DNA from: Betaproteobacteria bacterium
GTDB taxonomy: Bacteria > Bdellovibrionota_B > Oligoflexia > Silvanigrellales > Silvanigrellaceae
Assembly (NCBI GenBank): GCA_016868315.1
Contig: VGHE01000002.1
Coordinates: 62,001-126,000, forward strand
Reading direction: 5' to 3'
DNA length: 64,000 bases
The notes beneath the pieces were generated by a model, which saw only the letters and a program-made list of their open reading frames with translations, had not been told where the DNA came from and made no database searches. Of this stretch, positions 49,003-58,527 are shown in pieces (within the stretch, counting starts at the first letter, position 1; the number at the start of each line of letters is the position of its first letter). Position numbers and translations under genes: made by a program.

Positions 49003-50199
49003 ATGAGTGGTCGTTGGTACGAACCAAAGCAGAAGAGAAGCCTAAAGCAGGTCATACGCGAACTTGCACAGACTCTGCGTCTGCGTTTGTCGGGTGGGCG
49101 CAGAGCTGGTTCTGCTGCACGCCGCCTCTCTCAGTCGAAGTCCTTTACGCAACTGAAAACCAAACTGTTCAATTGGACTTTGGCTTTCGGGCAATGGTTT
49201 CAGGTCACGCTTTTGCCTGTCCTACGGCGCTTCAACTGGAAGATGATCCAGGGGCTTCTTGCCGTTCTGGTGGTCTCATTTTTTCTTGCCAATTCAATAA
49301 GTACCTTTGCAGCCAATGGAATCTTGTCGCTGACTCGAACCGACACTGCAAAGACAAAAAAGAAAGCCACTCGGGCAGGATCTGATGATTCTTCCGAGCA
49401 ACCCCGGATGCTCGGCGGTGTGGCTTTGGGGAGTCCTCAGCTGGCGAATACCGGTTCGTTTAAGAAAGATATCCTTGGACGCAATCTTTTTAATGCTGAT
49501 GGTAAGCTGGCACCCGAGCTTAATAAAGATGAAGCGAAGACCGTGCGCAAGGATCTGAGCATTGACTTTGAAAAGGAGCCTTGCACGAGTGGCGAGATTC
49601 CAGTGTCCATCAACGGGACGATTTTCACTGGTGATCCCAATAAGAGTTTTGTTATTCTAAAAGACCCAAAAATCGCCGACGCAGATATCTATAAGCCCGG
49701 TGATGCCATCATAGACCATGAAGACTATGAAGTTTACAAAGTTGAGCGTGGTCGTCTCGAGCTGCGCAAAGGTAACACTAAAGTTTGTGTTGCAATCAGT
49801 GGCTACGGTAACCGCGACACAGCATCCCTGGGTGGTGAGTCATCGCCAGGTTCCACCAAGCCAGCAGGTGAGTCGAAAGAGTTTGAGTTTGACGCTGCAT
49901 TCATTTCCCAAGAGATTGGTCCAGGATTCGCCACGATATTAAACTGTGCGAAGTTGATTCCGGACATTGACTCCGCCGGCAAGATGCAGGGCTTTAAGAT
50001 GATATCAATTGCCACAAGCTGTCTGTTTGATCGTATCCAGATTCAGAACGGAGATGTTGTGACAGAAGTTAATGGTGTAAGCCTCAAGGATCCAGGACAA
50101 GGGTTTAAGCTCTATCAGTCGCTCCAGGAAGAGCGCACAACAACTATAAATATTGTTCGAAATGGTGAACCAATTACTCGAATCGTGCGGGTGAAATGA
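49003..50199 (+). CDS. T2SS GspC-like protein (second tandem copy)
   Basis: TM GLLAVLVVSFFLANSI, RNLFNADGKLAPE, PDZ-like FDRIQIQNGDVVTEVNGVSLKDPGQGF. Confidence 0.85.
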   Translation: MSGRWYEPKQKRSLKQVIRELAQTLRLRLSGGRRAGSAARRLSQSKSFTQLKTKLFNWTLAFGQWFQVTLLPVLRRFNWKMIQGLLAVLVVSFFLANSISTFAANGILSLTRTDTAKTKKKATRAGSDDSSEQPRMLGGVALGSPQLANTGSFKKDILGRNLFNADGKLAPELNKDEAKTVRKDLSIDFEKEPCTSGEIPVSINGTIFTGDPNKSFVILKDPKIADADIYKPGDAIIDHEDYEVYKVERGRLELRKGNTKVCVAISGYGNRDTASLGGESSPGSTKPAGESKEFEFDAAFISQEIGPGFATILNCAKLIPDIDSAGKMQGFKMISIATSCLFDRIQIQNGDVVTEVNGVSLKDPGQGFKLYQSLQEERTTTINIVRNGEPITRIVRVK

Positions 50200-52664
50200 T
50201 CATGAAAAATGGGAATCGTGCTGCAGGAATAATGAAAAGGGCGACTCCGGTTGCAGTTGCGTTGTTTGCAGTTGCTGGGGGATCAGACATCATTCCCATA
50301 AATCCGATCCATGCCCAGGCACAAGATGCTCCGCCTCCTCCGCCGCCTCCTCCTCCACCACCAGAGGACAATCCTCCGCCGGTTGACGATTTCCCGCCGA
50401 GTGATGGTGGTGGTGATTTTGACTCGGGTGGTGGCAGCTCTTCAGGGAGCAGCAAGCCCAAAACACCTTCTGCACCCAAGGCAAGCATTCCTGCGAAAAA
50501 GGTGCCCCGTGGTCAGGAATTGGTGAGTATTGACTTCCCCGAACCCACGCCGATCAAGGATATCATCAAGGCTGTTTCGCAGTGGACAGGCAAAAACTTT
50601 ATTCTTGGCCAGGGTGTTTCTTCGGGAGCCAAGGTTGCGATCATTTCGCCACAACAGGTCACCAAAGAAGAAGCATACCAAGCTTTCTTGAGTGCGTTGA
50701 ACGTTGCTGGTTACACAACGGTTGACACCGGAAAGGCAATCAAAATTGTCCCGACCCGGCAGGCGACAGCATCCAACATTAAGACTTTCTATGGTGCCAG
50801 CTGGGCGCCTATGACCGATGAAATCATCACGCAAATCATTCCCCTGAGCTACATTGATGCGCAGACGGTTTCAAATCAGTTGCGAACCATTTTGCGCGAA
50901 TCGAACCCGGTCCCCTTCCAGACCACCAACTCGTTGATTGTTTCCGACACGGGGCACAAGATTCGCCGCTTGCTTGAAATCATTCGCCTGCTCGACGTGA
51001 AGGGCAATCAGCCACAAGTAGCTATTCTTCCGATCAAGAACACCGATGCAAACGACATCGGTAAGAAGGTTCAGGACGTCTTTGGTTCGCGCGGGGGCGG
51101 TGGCGCTCTGTATCTTCAGAAAGTCATTGTGGATGAGCGCACGAATAGCCTTATTCTGATTGGCCCACCACGCGGTCTCGATGATGTTGCTCGCCTGGTA
51201 GCTCGCCTCGATCGGCCACTTGACGATGCTGGAACGCAGGCTCAGATTCACGTGCGTCCACTCGACTACGCGGATGCCGAAAAGCTCGCAGGAACCTTGC
51301 AGGCACTCGCGCAGGGCACGGCATCGTTGCGCAATCGCCGCGGAGCGACCAACAACAACGCACCTGCGGTTCCTGCGGCTGGTGGCAGTGCCACTGCCGA
51401 CCTGGGTGGTGTTAAAATCACCTCCGACAAAGCCACCAACTCACTCATCATTCAAGGCTCTAAAGCAACGTTTAATGAGGTTGACGCAATTATCCGTCAG
51501 CTCGATAAGCGTCGCGACCAAGTGTATGTTGAGACCGACATCATTGACGTGAACCTTGGCAACCAGATGTCACTCTCGACTTCGTTCCTCGCCGGTGCAA
51601 CTGCAGCAAACGGAAAGATCAACACACCGCTGGGCTGGAAGCCAGGTGGAATGGCACCGTTCGCGATCACAAACCCGAACGCAAGTACCAGCGAACAAAC
51701 GGATTTGCTCAGCAAGGCCATTCCTTCTCAAGCCCTCTTGGGTGTTCTGAGTAGCAAAAAGGTCAAGATTGGTGGAATCGAATTGTCGCCTGGTGCGTTT
51801 ATTTTCGCTCTAAAGCAGGACAGCAATTCGAACGTGTTGCAAACGCCGAGTTTGCTTGTGGCAGACAACGAGGAATCGACCTTCGAGGCCACAGAACGTG
51901 AGAACATTCTCATCAATCAGGAAGATCCTACGACCAAGGTGCGTACCCAGAAAATCGAAACTCTCGATGCAACCCTCGGTGTAAAGATCAAGCCACAAAT
52001 TTCTAAAGCTGACTTTGTGAGCATGGAAGTTCAAATCAAAGCCGAAAGCTTTGGTCGCCGCAACTCAGAGAACCGTCCAGAGCAAACCAACAAGCGCTCT
52101 TTCAATACCAAGGTGACAGTCCAGAACCAACAGACCATTGTGGTCAGCGGTTTGCAGCGTGACCTTGAAATCGACGGCAAAGACAAGGTTCCTTTGCTCG
52201 GCGACATTCCAATCATTGGTTGGTTGTTTAGAAACTCGTCGACAACAAAGGCCAAGACCACTTTGATGATCTTCCTGACCCCTCATGTTGTTCGTTCATC
52301 GGACGATCTTGAGAAGATTTATTACAAAAAGGTTGAAGCACGTAACGAGTTTCTTGAAGCATTTTATGGAAGTAATTATAGGAAAAAGGATGTCTTCAAG
52401 CGTCTGCGCACGCTTGATGAAGGTCGGGTTCCTAAGAAGCCTTCAGATGCGTCAAGCTCTGATGCTGGTGCGAGCACCGGCACCGATGTGAAGAGCGCTG
52501 CTCCTGCGGCGGCAACGGAGAAAGTTGAGGAAAATAAACCATTGCCGAGTAACGACAGTAACCCAATTATTGTTCCTGGTGCAGCCGGCGGAGGCGGAGG
52601 CGGAGGCGGTGGCGACTCAGCACCATCTGCACCACCACCACCACCAGCTCCTGCCGGAGAGTGA
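50196..52664 (+). CDS. gspD: T2SS secretin GspD
   Basis: N0/N1 repeats, secretin domain SDFVSMEVQIKAES..., VPLLGDIPIIGWLFRN; Pro-rich N-terminus and Gly/Pro C-terminus. Confidence 0.96.
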   Translation: MIMKNGNRAAGIMKRATPVAVALFAVAGGSDIIPINPIHAQAQDAPPPPPPPPPPPEDNPPPVDDFPPSDGGGDFDSGGGSSSGSSKPKTPSAPKASIPAKKVPRGQELVSIDFPEPTPIKDIIKAVSQWTGKNFILGQGVSSGAKVAIISPQQVTKEEAYQAFLSALNVAGYTTVDTGKAIKIVPTRQATASNIKTFYGASWAPMTDEIITQIIPLSYIDAQTVSNQLRTILRESNPVPFQTTNSLIVSDTGHKIRRLLEIIRLLDVKGNQPQVAILPIKNTDANDIGKKVQDVFGSRGGGGALYLQKVIVDERTNSLILIGPPRGLDDVARLVARLDRPLDDAGTQAQIHVRPLDYADAEKLAGTLQALAQGTASLRNRRGATNNNAPAVPAAGGSATADLGGVKITSDKATNSLIIQGSKATFNEVDAIIRQLDKRRDQVYVETDIIDVNLGNQMSLSTSFLAGATAANGKINTPLGWKPGGMAPFAITNPNASTSEQTDLLSKAIPSQALLGVLSSKKVKIGGIELSPGAFIFALKQDSNSNVLQTPSLLVADNEESTFEATERENILINQEDPTTKVRTQKIETLDATLGVKIKPQISKADFVSMEVQIKAESFGRRNSENRPEQTNKRSFNTKVTVQNQQTIVVSGLQRDLEIDGKDKVPLLGDIPIIGWLFRNSSTTKAKTTLMIFLTPHVVRSSDDLEKIYYKKVEARNEFLEAFYGSNYRKKDVFKRLRTLDEGRVPKKPSDASSSDAGASTGTDVKSAAPAAATEKVEENKPLPSNDSNPIIVPGAAGGGGGGGGGDSAPSAPPPPPAPAGE
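52587..52613. repeat. GGA/GGC-rich low-complexity repeat encoding poly-Gly
   Basis: ggcggaggcggaggcggaggcggtggc read directly at GspD C-terminus. Confidence 0.85.
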
Positions 52665-52673
52665 GGTCGAGTT

Positions 52674-54491
52674 ATGGAGAAGGCGCAAACTGCAGATCCG
52701 ATTTTTTCGGTTCTCAACAAAGCGAAAGTGAATAACACTTCGGGCGAGGCGGGACCAGGCCAAGTCACACAGTCTATGCCACAGCGCTTCGGTCAGAGGA
52801 CTCTGGGTGAGATTCTCGTTGAGCGGAAGAAGATCACCGAAGAACAGTTGCGCGAGGCTCTCAGGATTCAGGCACAGCGTGGCGGAACACAAAAGGTGGG
52901 TGCCATTCTGATTGAATCGGAGTTGGTCGACCAATCGGACATTCTCCAAGGTCTGGCCATTCAGCTCGAACTACCTTATCTAGACCAATTGCCCATCAAC
53001 GAAATCGATGCGGAATTGGTTCGAGATCTCAGCATTAGTTTCTGTTCGCAGAACCTAATTGTGCCCATTTCTCGTGACGCCACCGGTGTAACGGTTGCTG
53101 TGCACGACCCTCTAAATATTTCTGCAGTCGACGATCTACGTCTTATTCTTGGGAGCAACATCTTTCGCGTGGTGTGCCCAAAGGCAACCATCGAATCAGC
53201 TATCAACAGTGTGTTCGAGCGTCAGGATATGTCGCGGGAGTCCACGCAGGGTTTGGCCTCAGACGACGGCGACGATCTCGCAGGTCTAGAGGAAGCAACC
53301 GACCTTCTGCACGACACCGAGGATGCCCCTGTTCGACGCGAGGTGAGTACCATTATTCGCCGTGCAATCAGTGAGAAGGCATCTGATATTCACATTGAGC
53401 CGTTTGAAGATCGGGTCTCGGTGCGATTCCGTATCGACGGTGCGTTGCGTGAAGTGCGCGTTATCCCGAAAAAGTATCAAGCCAATATTTCCACACGCAT
53501 CAAGATTCTCGGTAAGCTGAACATTGCCGAGAGCCGAATTCCGCAAGACGGTCGAATTTCCCTTCGCGTGGGTGGCCGTGACTGTGACGTTCGTGTGAGC
53601 TCGCTGCCAACTAAATTCGGCGAGCGCATCGTGATGCGTATCCTCGATAAGAGCTCCGGTGTGCGTGAACTCGCTGGGAGTTTGCCCGATAAGGTCTTCA
53701 AGCCTTTTGAACACCTCATTCACTCGAAGCACGGTATTGTTCTTGTTACGGGGCCAACGGGCTCCGGTAAAACATCGACCTTGGCTTCGTCGTTGATGCA
53801 TATCAACAAGCCAGATATTAATATCATTACTGTTGAAGACCCCGTCGAAGTTGCTCTGCCCGGTGTAGGGCAGGTCGAGGTGAACGAGAAGGCCGGTCTG
53901 ACCTTTGCTGCAGGTCTGCGTTCGATTCTGCGCCAGGACCCAGACGTGGTTCTGATTGGTGAGATTCGCGACTCCGAAACGGCGCAGATTGCTGTGCAAG
54001 CGGCCATGACGGGTCACCTTGTGCTGAGCACTCTGCACACAAACGACACAGCCTCGAGTGTGACTCGTTTGGCTGACCTTGGGGTTGAGCCCTTCCAAAT
54101 TACGACAACGGTACTTGGAGTGCTGGCTGTGCGTCTGATGAGGAAGGTCTGCTTTACATGCCGTGAACTGGCGACCCATACGCCCGAGGAGCTCGCATTG
54201 CTCAACATTGCTCCCGAGCGTGCAGTGGGCAAAAAGCTGTATCGTGCCCGTGTAAACGGATGTTCTTCGTGCAAGAATCTCGGCTACTCTGGCCGTGCCG
54301 GTATCTATGAACTTTTGGTCTTTGATGAGTCCATCCGTCAGCAGATTGTGAAGAGCGTTGATGGTGCAGCTTTGCGTAAGATTGCCATGAGTCGTGGTAT
54401 GATGACCCTACGCGACTCGGCAGCCGAGCGGTTTCTGAATGGTGAAACGACTCTGGATGAGGCGTTGAACAAGACTCAGGTCGATGAATAG
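52674..54491 (+). CDS. gspE: T2SS ATPase GspE
   Basis: GPTGSGKTSTLASSL, GEIRDSETAQIAVQAAMTGHLVLSTLHTN, CFTC...CSSC zinc motif. Confidence 0.97.
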   Translation: MEKAQTADPIFSVLNKAKVNNTSGEAGPGQVTQSMPQRFGQRTLGEILVERKKITEEQLREALRIQAQRGGTQKVGAILIESELVDQSDILQGLAIQLELPYLDQLPINEIDAELVRDLSISFCSQNLIVPISRDATGVTVAVHDPLNISAVDDLRLILGSNIFRVVCPKATIESAINSVFERQDMSRESTQGLASDDGDDLAGLEEATDLLHDTEDAPVRREVSTIIRRAISEKASDIHIEPFEDRVSVRFRIDGALREVRVIPKKYQANISTRIKILGKLNIAESRIPQDGRISLRVGGRDCDVRVSSLPTKFGERIVMRILDKSSGVRELAGSLPDKVFKPFEHLIHSKHGIVLVTGPTGSGKTSTLASSLMHINKPDINIITVEDPVEVALPGVGQVEVNEKAGLTFAAGLRSILRQDPDVVLIGEIRDSETAQIAVQAAMTGHLVLSTLHTNDTASSVTRLADLGVEPFQITTTVLGVLAVRLMRKVCFTCRELATHTPEELALLNIAPERAVGKKLYRARVNGCSSCKNLGYSGRAGIYELLVFDESIRQQIVKSVDGAALRKIAMSRGMMTLRDSAAERFLNGETTLDEALNKTQVDE

Positions 54492-54528
54492 TTTTTTCAC
54501 AGCCTGATTTAATTTTGAGGAAAGAACG

Positions 54529-55761
54529 ATGCCGGTTTTTGTCTATACTGGACAGAACGCGCAGACAGGTAAAAAAATAAAGGCGACTGTCGACGCTGAT
54601 TCGCTGAAAGATGCGAAACTCAAATTGCGTCGCCAGAATATTCTTGTCATCGACATAAAAACACAGGCTGTCGGCTCAAGCTCGGTGGGTGGCGGGCAAA
54701 GTTTACTGGAACGCCTCAACGAGAAGAAAGTCACTCCCGAAGAACTGGCAATTGCGACCAAACAGTTTGCCATTCTAACCAGAGCTGCGGTCGATGTTTC
54801 TGAGGCACTGCGCTCTATTTCTGAGCAGGTTGAAAGTCCAAAGCTGCGCGTGGTTTATTCAAAAATTCGAGAGTCGGTTTCGGAGGGACGTTCCCTCTCC
54901 GATGCGCACAAAGAGTTTCCCGATATTTTTCCCAACGTCTATGTGAACATGTTGGCGGCGGCTGAGAAGGCAGGAGCGCTTCCTGTGGTGCTGCGCCGCT
55001 TGGCGGAATTCACAGCCTGGCAGATTGGCATCAAGCGTAAGGTTGTCGGTGCGCTCATTATGCCTGCTATTATGATAGTCGTTGCGATTGGCGTGACGCT
55101 TTATTTGTTTGTGAATGTTTTGCCGAAAATTACCAAAGCGTTCTCGACACTCAATGTTGACCTTCCTTGGTATTCCATAATGCTCAACAACATTTCAGCC
55201 TGGCTTCAGGATAGATGGTGGCTTGTTGTTATTGCGATGGTGTTGGCCGTGTTTGCATTTTTCCGTTGGAAAGCCACTCCAAAGGGTCGGCGGCAGTTCG
55301 ATAAATTCACATACACGATGCCTGTCTTTGGTCCGCTGGTACAGCGGGTTGCGGTGTCCCTATTTTCAAAGACCCTTTCAACGGTCTTAAGCTCTGGCGT
55401 GCGTATTGTTGAGGGTCTGCAACTGACCCGCAATGTTGTAGACAACGCAGTGCTCGAGGATGCCATCGACGAATCCATTAAGCGTGTTCAGGATGGTGAG
55501 AAGCTGGCTGCTGCAATTGAGAAGACCAACCGTTTTCCCGTCATGGTTGTGCATATGTTGCGCACAGGCGAGAAGACCGGGCGTCTGGAAGAGATGCTTG
55601 CGAATATTGCGGAAGCATATGATGATGAAGTCGATTACAAGATTGAGGCGACAACCAAGCTCATCAATCCATTGATGATGGTGATGATTGCGGGCATTGT
55701 AATGCTGATGGTGATGTCCGTCCTTGGTCCTATGATGCAGGCGATGAACAGTTTGAGATGA
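54529..55761 (+). CDS. gspF: T2SS inner-membrane protein GspF
   Basis: MPVFVYTGQNAQTGKKIKATVDADS; GEKTGRLEEMLANIAEAYDDEVD. Confidence 0.97.
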   Translation: MPVFVYTGQNAQTGKKIKATVDADSLKDAKLKLRRQNILVIDIKTQAVGSSSVGGGQSLLERLNEKKVTPEELAIATKQFAILTRAAVDVSEALRSISEQVESPKLRVVYSKIRESVSEGRSLSDAHKEFPDIFPNVYVNMLAAAEKAGALPVVLRRLAEFTAWQIGIKRKVVGALIMPAIMIVVAIGVTLYLFVNVLPKITKAFSTLNVDLPWYSIMLNNISAWLQDRWWLVVIAMVLAVFAFFRWKATPKGRRQFDKFTYTMPVFGPLVQRVAVSLFSKTLSTVLSSGVRIVEGLQLTRNVVDNAVLEDAIDESIKRVQDGEKLAAAIEKTNRFPVMVVHMLRTGEKTGRLEEMLANIAEAYDDEVDYKIEATTKLINPLMMVMIAGIVMLMVMSVLGPMMQAMNSLR

Positions 55762-55786
55762 TGAACTTAGAAGTGAGGGATCTGTC

Positions 55787-56308
55787 ATGATGAATAAGTT
55801 TGGTTCGCGGTTTTTGGGTCAGTTTCGTGTTGCAAGTGGTCGCTCGGCGTCGCAGGCTGGTTTTACTCTTCTTGAGATCGTCATTGTTCTCGGCATTTTG
55901 GGAACACTGATGGCAGTGCTTGTGGGAGGTATTGGTTCCGGTGGTGCGAAGGCGAAAATCAAAGAGACCGGTGTCAAGGCCGCCAACATTCAAGCCAAGC
56001 TGCTGCAGTATCAATCTGATGTGGGTAGTTTTCCCTCGACTGCAGATGGCTTGCAGTCACTCATGACCAACCCAGGTTCCAGTGCCAAGTGGGGCGGTCC
56101 TTATTTCACAGCTGAAGATGACATCAAAGATGCTTGGAATAATCCGTTTGAGTACGAGCTTACTGCCAAAGGTAACAAGCTTGTTTCGGCTGGAGCTGAT
56201 GGCCAATCGGGAACCGAAGATGACGTCGCTTTCCTGAATGGCCGTGAAGTGGAAGCTGCGGCTGCACCAGCTGCAGGTGCCGGCGAAGGTGGGCAGTCGA
56301 ACCAGTAA
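55787..56308 (+). CDS. gspG: Major pseudopilin GspG
   Basis: AGFTLLEIVIVLGILGTLMAVL; GGPYF...DAWNNPFEYE. Confidence 0.96.
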   Translation: MMNKFGSRFLGQFRVASGRSASQAGFTLLEIVIVLGILGTLMAVLVGGIGSGGAKAKIKETGVKAANIQAKLLQYQSDVGSFPSTADGLQSLMTNPGSSAKWGGPYFTAEDDIKDAWNNPFEYELTAKGNKLVSAGADGQSGTEDDVAFLNGREVEAAAAPAAGAGEGGQSNQ

Positions 56309-56349
56309 TCGTTGTGAAGGCTTGATGCCCGCTTGAGGAGAAGAAGGTC

Positions 56350-57141
56350 GTGAAGTTTCGTTCAGGTATGAACAAATCGCGGCGGTGCTCTCGTCAAGCG
56401 GGCTTTACTTTGCTTGAAATCATTCTTGTGCTCGGAATTTTTGGATCCGTGGCTGCGGTCATCCTGCCAAATATTGGCCTCACCATCGGTTCACGCATGT
56501 CTATGGCTCTGCGTGAACTCTCTGGTACTCTCCGCGCGACCTACGACAACGCTGTGCTGAGCGGTCGTATCAATCGTTTGGTTCTCAACCTCAAAACCAG
56601 CGAGTATTGGGTTGAGGCTGCGCCTCCTGGTTTCAATGGCCGTCCGTCGGCACAAAGCATCGATCGTTCCGCCTCAGAACAGCGGCTGGAAGACAGCCGT
56701 GCGCGCTTGTTGGAGGAACTTGAACGTGCGGCCTCGGAAGTGCGTAAGGCAGGGGGTGGCAATTCAGAGCGGAGCTATTCCGTTCGTTCGATTTTGGTGG
56801 CACAGCGAGGTAGTCTCAAAGAAGCGAAATGGACTGAAATAGAAGATGCGATTCTGACACGACGCAGACTGCCAACTGGTTTATTATTCTGGAGTGTCGC
56901 CACCGAAGGGATGCAGCGCGCCGCCAGCTTTACTGAACTTCGGGATGGTGAAACGGCTTTCATTTATTTTTTCCCTTGGGGAGAGGCCATCCGTGCGCAG
57001 ATTCAACTTGCCTCGCAGCTTCCGGAGGGGGGTGGACTGGATGAGAGAAGTCCCAAAAACACTCTGGCTTTGGATTCTTTGTCGGGCCGGAGCAGTATCC
57101 TTGAAGGACTACAAGAAGCCGAATTTATCCGCGAGCGCTAA
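56350..57141 (+). CDS. gspH: Pseudopilin GspH
   Basis: AGFTLLEIILVLGIFGSVAAVILP, operon position. Confidence 0.85.
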   Translation: MKFRSGMNKSRRCSRQAGFTLLEIILVLGIFGSVAAVILPNIGLTIGSRMSMALRELSGTLRATYDNAVLSGRINRLVLNLKTSEYWVEAAPPGFNGRPSAQSIDRSASEQRLEDSRARLLEELERAASEVRKAGGGNSERSYSVRSILVAQRGSLKEAKWTEIEDAILTRRRLPTGLLFWSVATEGMQRAASFTELRDGETAFIYFFPWGEAIRAQIQLASQLPEGGGLDERSPKNTLALDSLSGRSSILEGLQEAEFIRER

Positions 57142-57700
57142 AACTCTGCGCCATTCGGCCGGCTTCACTCTGCTTGAATCACTTCTTGCTATTGGAATTC
57201 TGGTGACTGTGTTTTCGCAGATCGTTGGCGTACAGGCGAGTGCACTTTCTGTGGCGCGCAACAATAAGGCCAATATTCAAGCAACTTGGGCATTGCGTTC
57301 GCTCGCATCGCAAATCGAATACATCGTCGATGTGCGCGGAGTGAAGGCTCTGCCGACCAATTCATCTCAACCCCCGTCGCTGAAGCTCAACGGGGACGAT
57401 AAGGAAAGCATTAGCTTCCAATATACGAACAAACAGGCTTTGATCAGTGCCTCGAAGTTCCTTCAGGTCTCCATGAATCTTGGGATGAATGTTGCAGGGG
57501 GAGGGGCCGAGGAGGGAGGCAACGAGCAGTTTAAACAATTCGGTGAATTGCTCGATTCACAGCTTCCCAAAGATATTTATCGGAGCATAAAATTGTCCGC
57601 GCTTTGGAAAGACGGTGAAAGCCAGCGTTCCACGGAATTGGGCTTGTTGCTGATTGACCGCAAAGCTGTGCATATTGGAATCCCGGGGCTGACCCAATGA
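57041..57700 (+). CDS. gspI: Pseudopilin GspI (start uncertain; overlaps gspH)
   Basis: AGFTLLESLLAIGILVTVFSQIVGVQASAL; ATGA overlap with gspJ. Confidence 0.82.
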   Translation: MREVPKTLWLWILCRAGAVSLKDYKKPNLSASAKTLRHSAGFTLLESLLAIGILVTVFSQIVGVQASALSVARNNKANIQATWALRSLASQIEYIVDVRGVKALPTNSSQPPSLKLNGDDKESISFQYTNKQALISASKFLQVSMNLGMNVAGGGAEEGGNEQFKQFGELLDSQLPKDIYRSIKLSALWKDGESQRSTELGLLLIDRKAVHIGIPGLTQ

Positions 57701-58527
57701 GTAAGCAACAGAGAGATGCTCAACAGATGCAACGGGATAAACAATCGGGCTTCACGCTTATCGAAATCATTATTGCAATTGGCATTCTTGCCTCGTTGTC
57801 TCTGTATGCCGTAAACGCCCTGACCAATCAGCTCGACACGCGCAATAAACTGCAACGTTCGAATGAAGCAATTCATGCAGCACATGCTGCCATGATGCGC
57901 CTCACCGACGACCTCAGGCATGCATATTTGCTGAGTGGCAACGAAGAGCAAGTCGCGCGTTCGAACAGTGACGTGATCGGCCGTCCACTTTTTGTGTTCA
58001 ACAGTAGCCCGCGTCTTCTGCTGATGACCCAGGCACATCAATCACTCATGGCTAATCGTGCAGAATCGAATTTGGCATATGCACAGTACCTCGTGTGTCC
58101 TGATCTTTCGGCGCCATCGGAAGTCTGTCGGCAAAGTGAGTCTTCGGCTTCGGTCAAACAGCTTGTCCGGATTGTTGACCCTTCGGTGAAAAAGGTCTCA
58201 GACGATGCCGTGATCACGGGAACGACACAGGTGCTTGTTAACGACCTCAAAGAGCTAAAATTCACCGCCTGGAATGGTCAAGATTTCGTTCCGGAGTGGA
58301 ACACAGAGCGCAGTGACTATGGCAAGCGGCTCCCAAAAATGGTGAAAGTCGAATTGTCAGTCTTCATGCCCGAAGATGATCTTGTAAAGCAGGCACGGCA
58401 GGAGAACTCTTCGAGCGTGGCCACTGAAAGACCATCCATGGCGCTCAGCACAATTGTTTATCTGATGTACAGTGCAGGACAGCCGGATCTGAAAGAGGCG
58501 AAGGCTGAGCCAGGGTGGGTGCAATGA
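57697..58527 (+). CDS. gspJ: Pseudopilin GspJ
   Basis: SGFTLIEIIIAIGILASLSLYAVNAL; DDLRHAYLLSGNE. Confidence 0.87.
   Translation: MSKQQRDAQQMQRDKQSGFTLIEIIIAIGILASLSLYAVNALTNQLDTRNKLQRSNEAIHAAHAAMMRLTDDLRHAYLLSGNEEQVARSNSDVIGRPLFVFNSSPRLLLMTQAHQSLMANRAESNLAYAQYLVCPDLSAPSEVCRQSESSASVKQLVRIVDPSVKKVSDDAVITGTTQVLVNDLKELKFTAWNGQDFVPEWNTERSDYGKRLPKMVKVELSVFMPEDDLVKQARQENSSSVATERPSMALSTIVYLMYSAGQPDLKEAKAEPGWVQ

Noticed and set aside
53286-54179. 297-aa antisense ORF opposite gspE
   Set aside because: Lies entirely antisense to a clear GspE with conserved motifs; a His/Asn/Arg-biased product is typical of spurious antisense ORFs.
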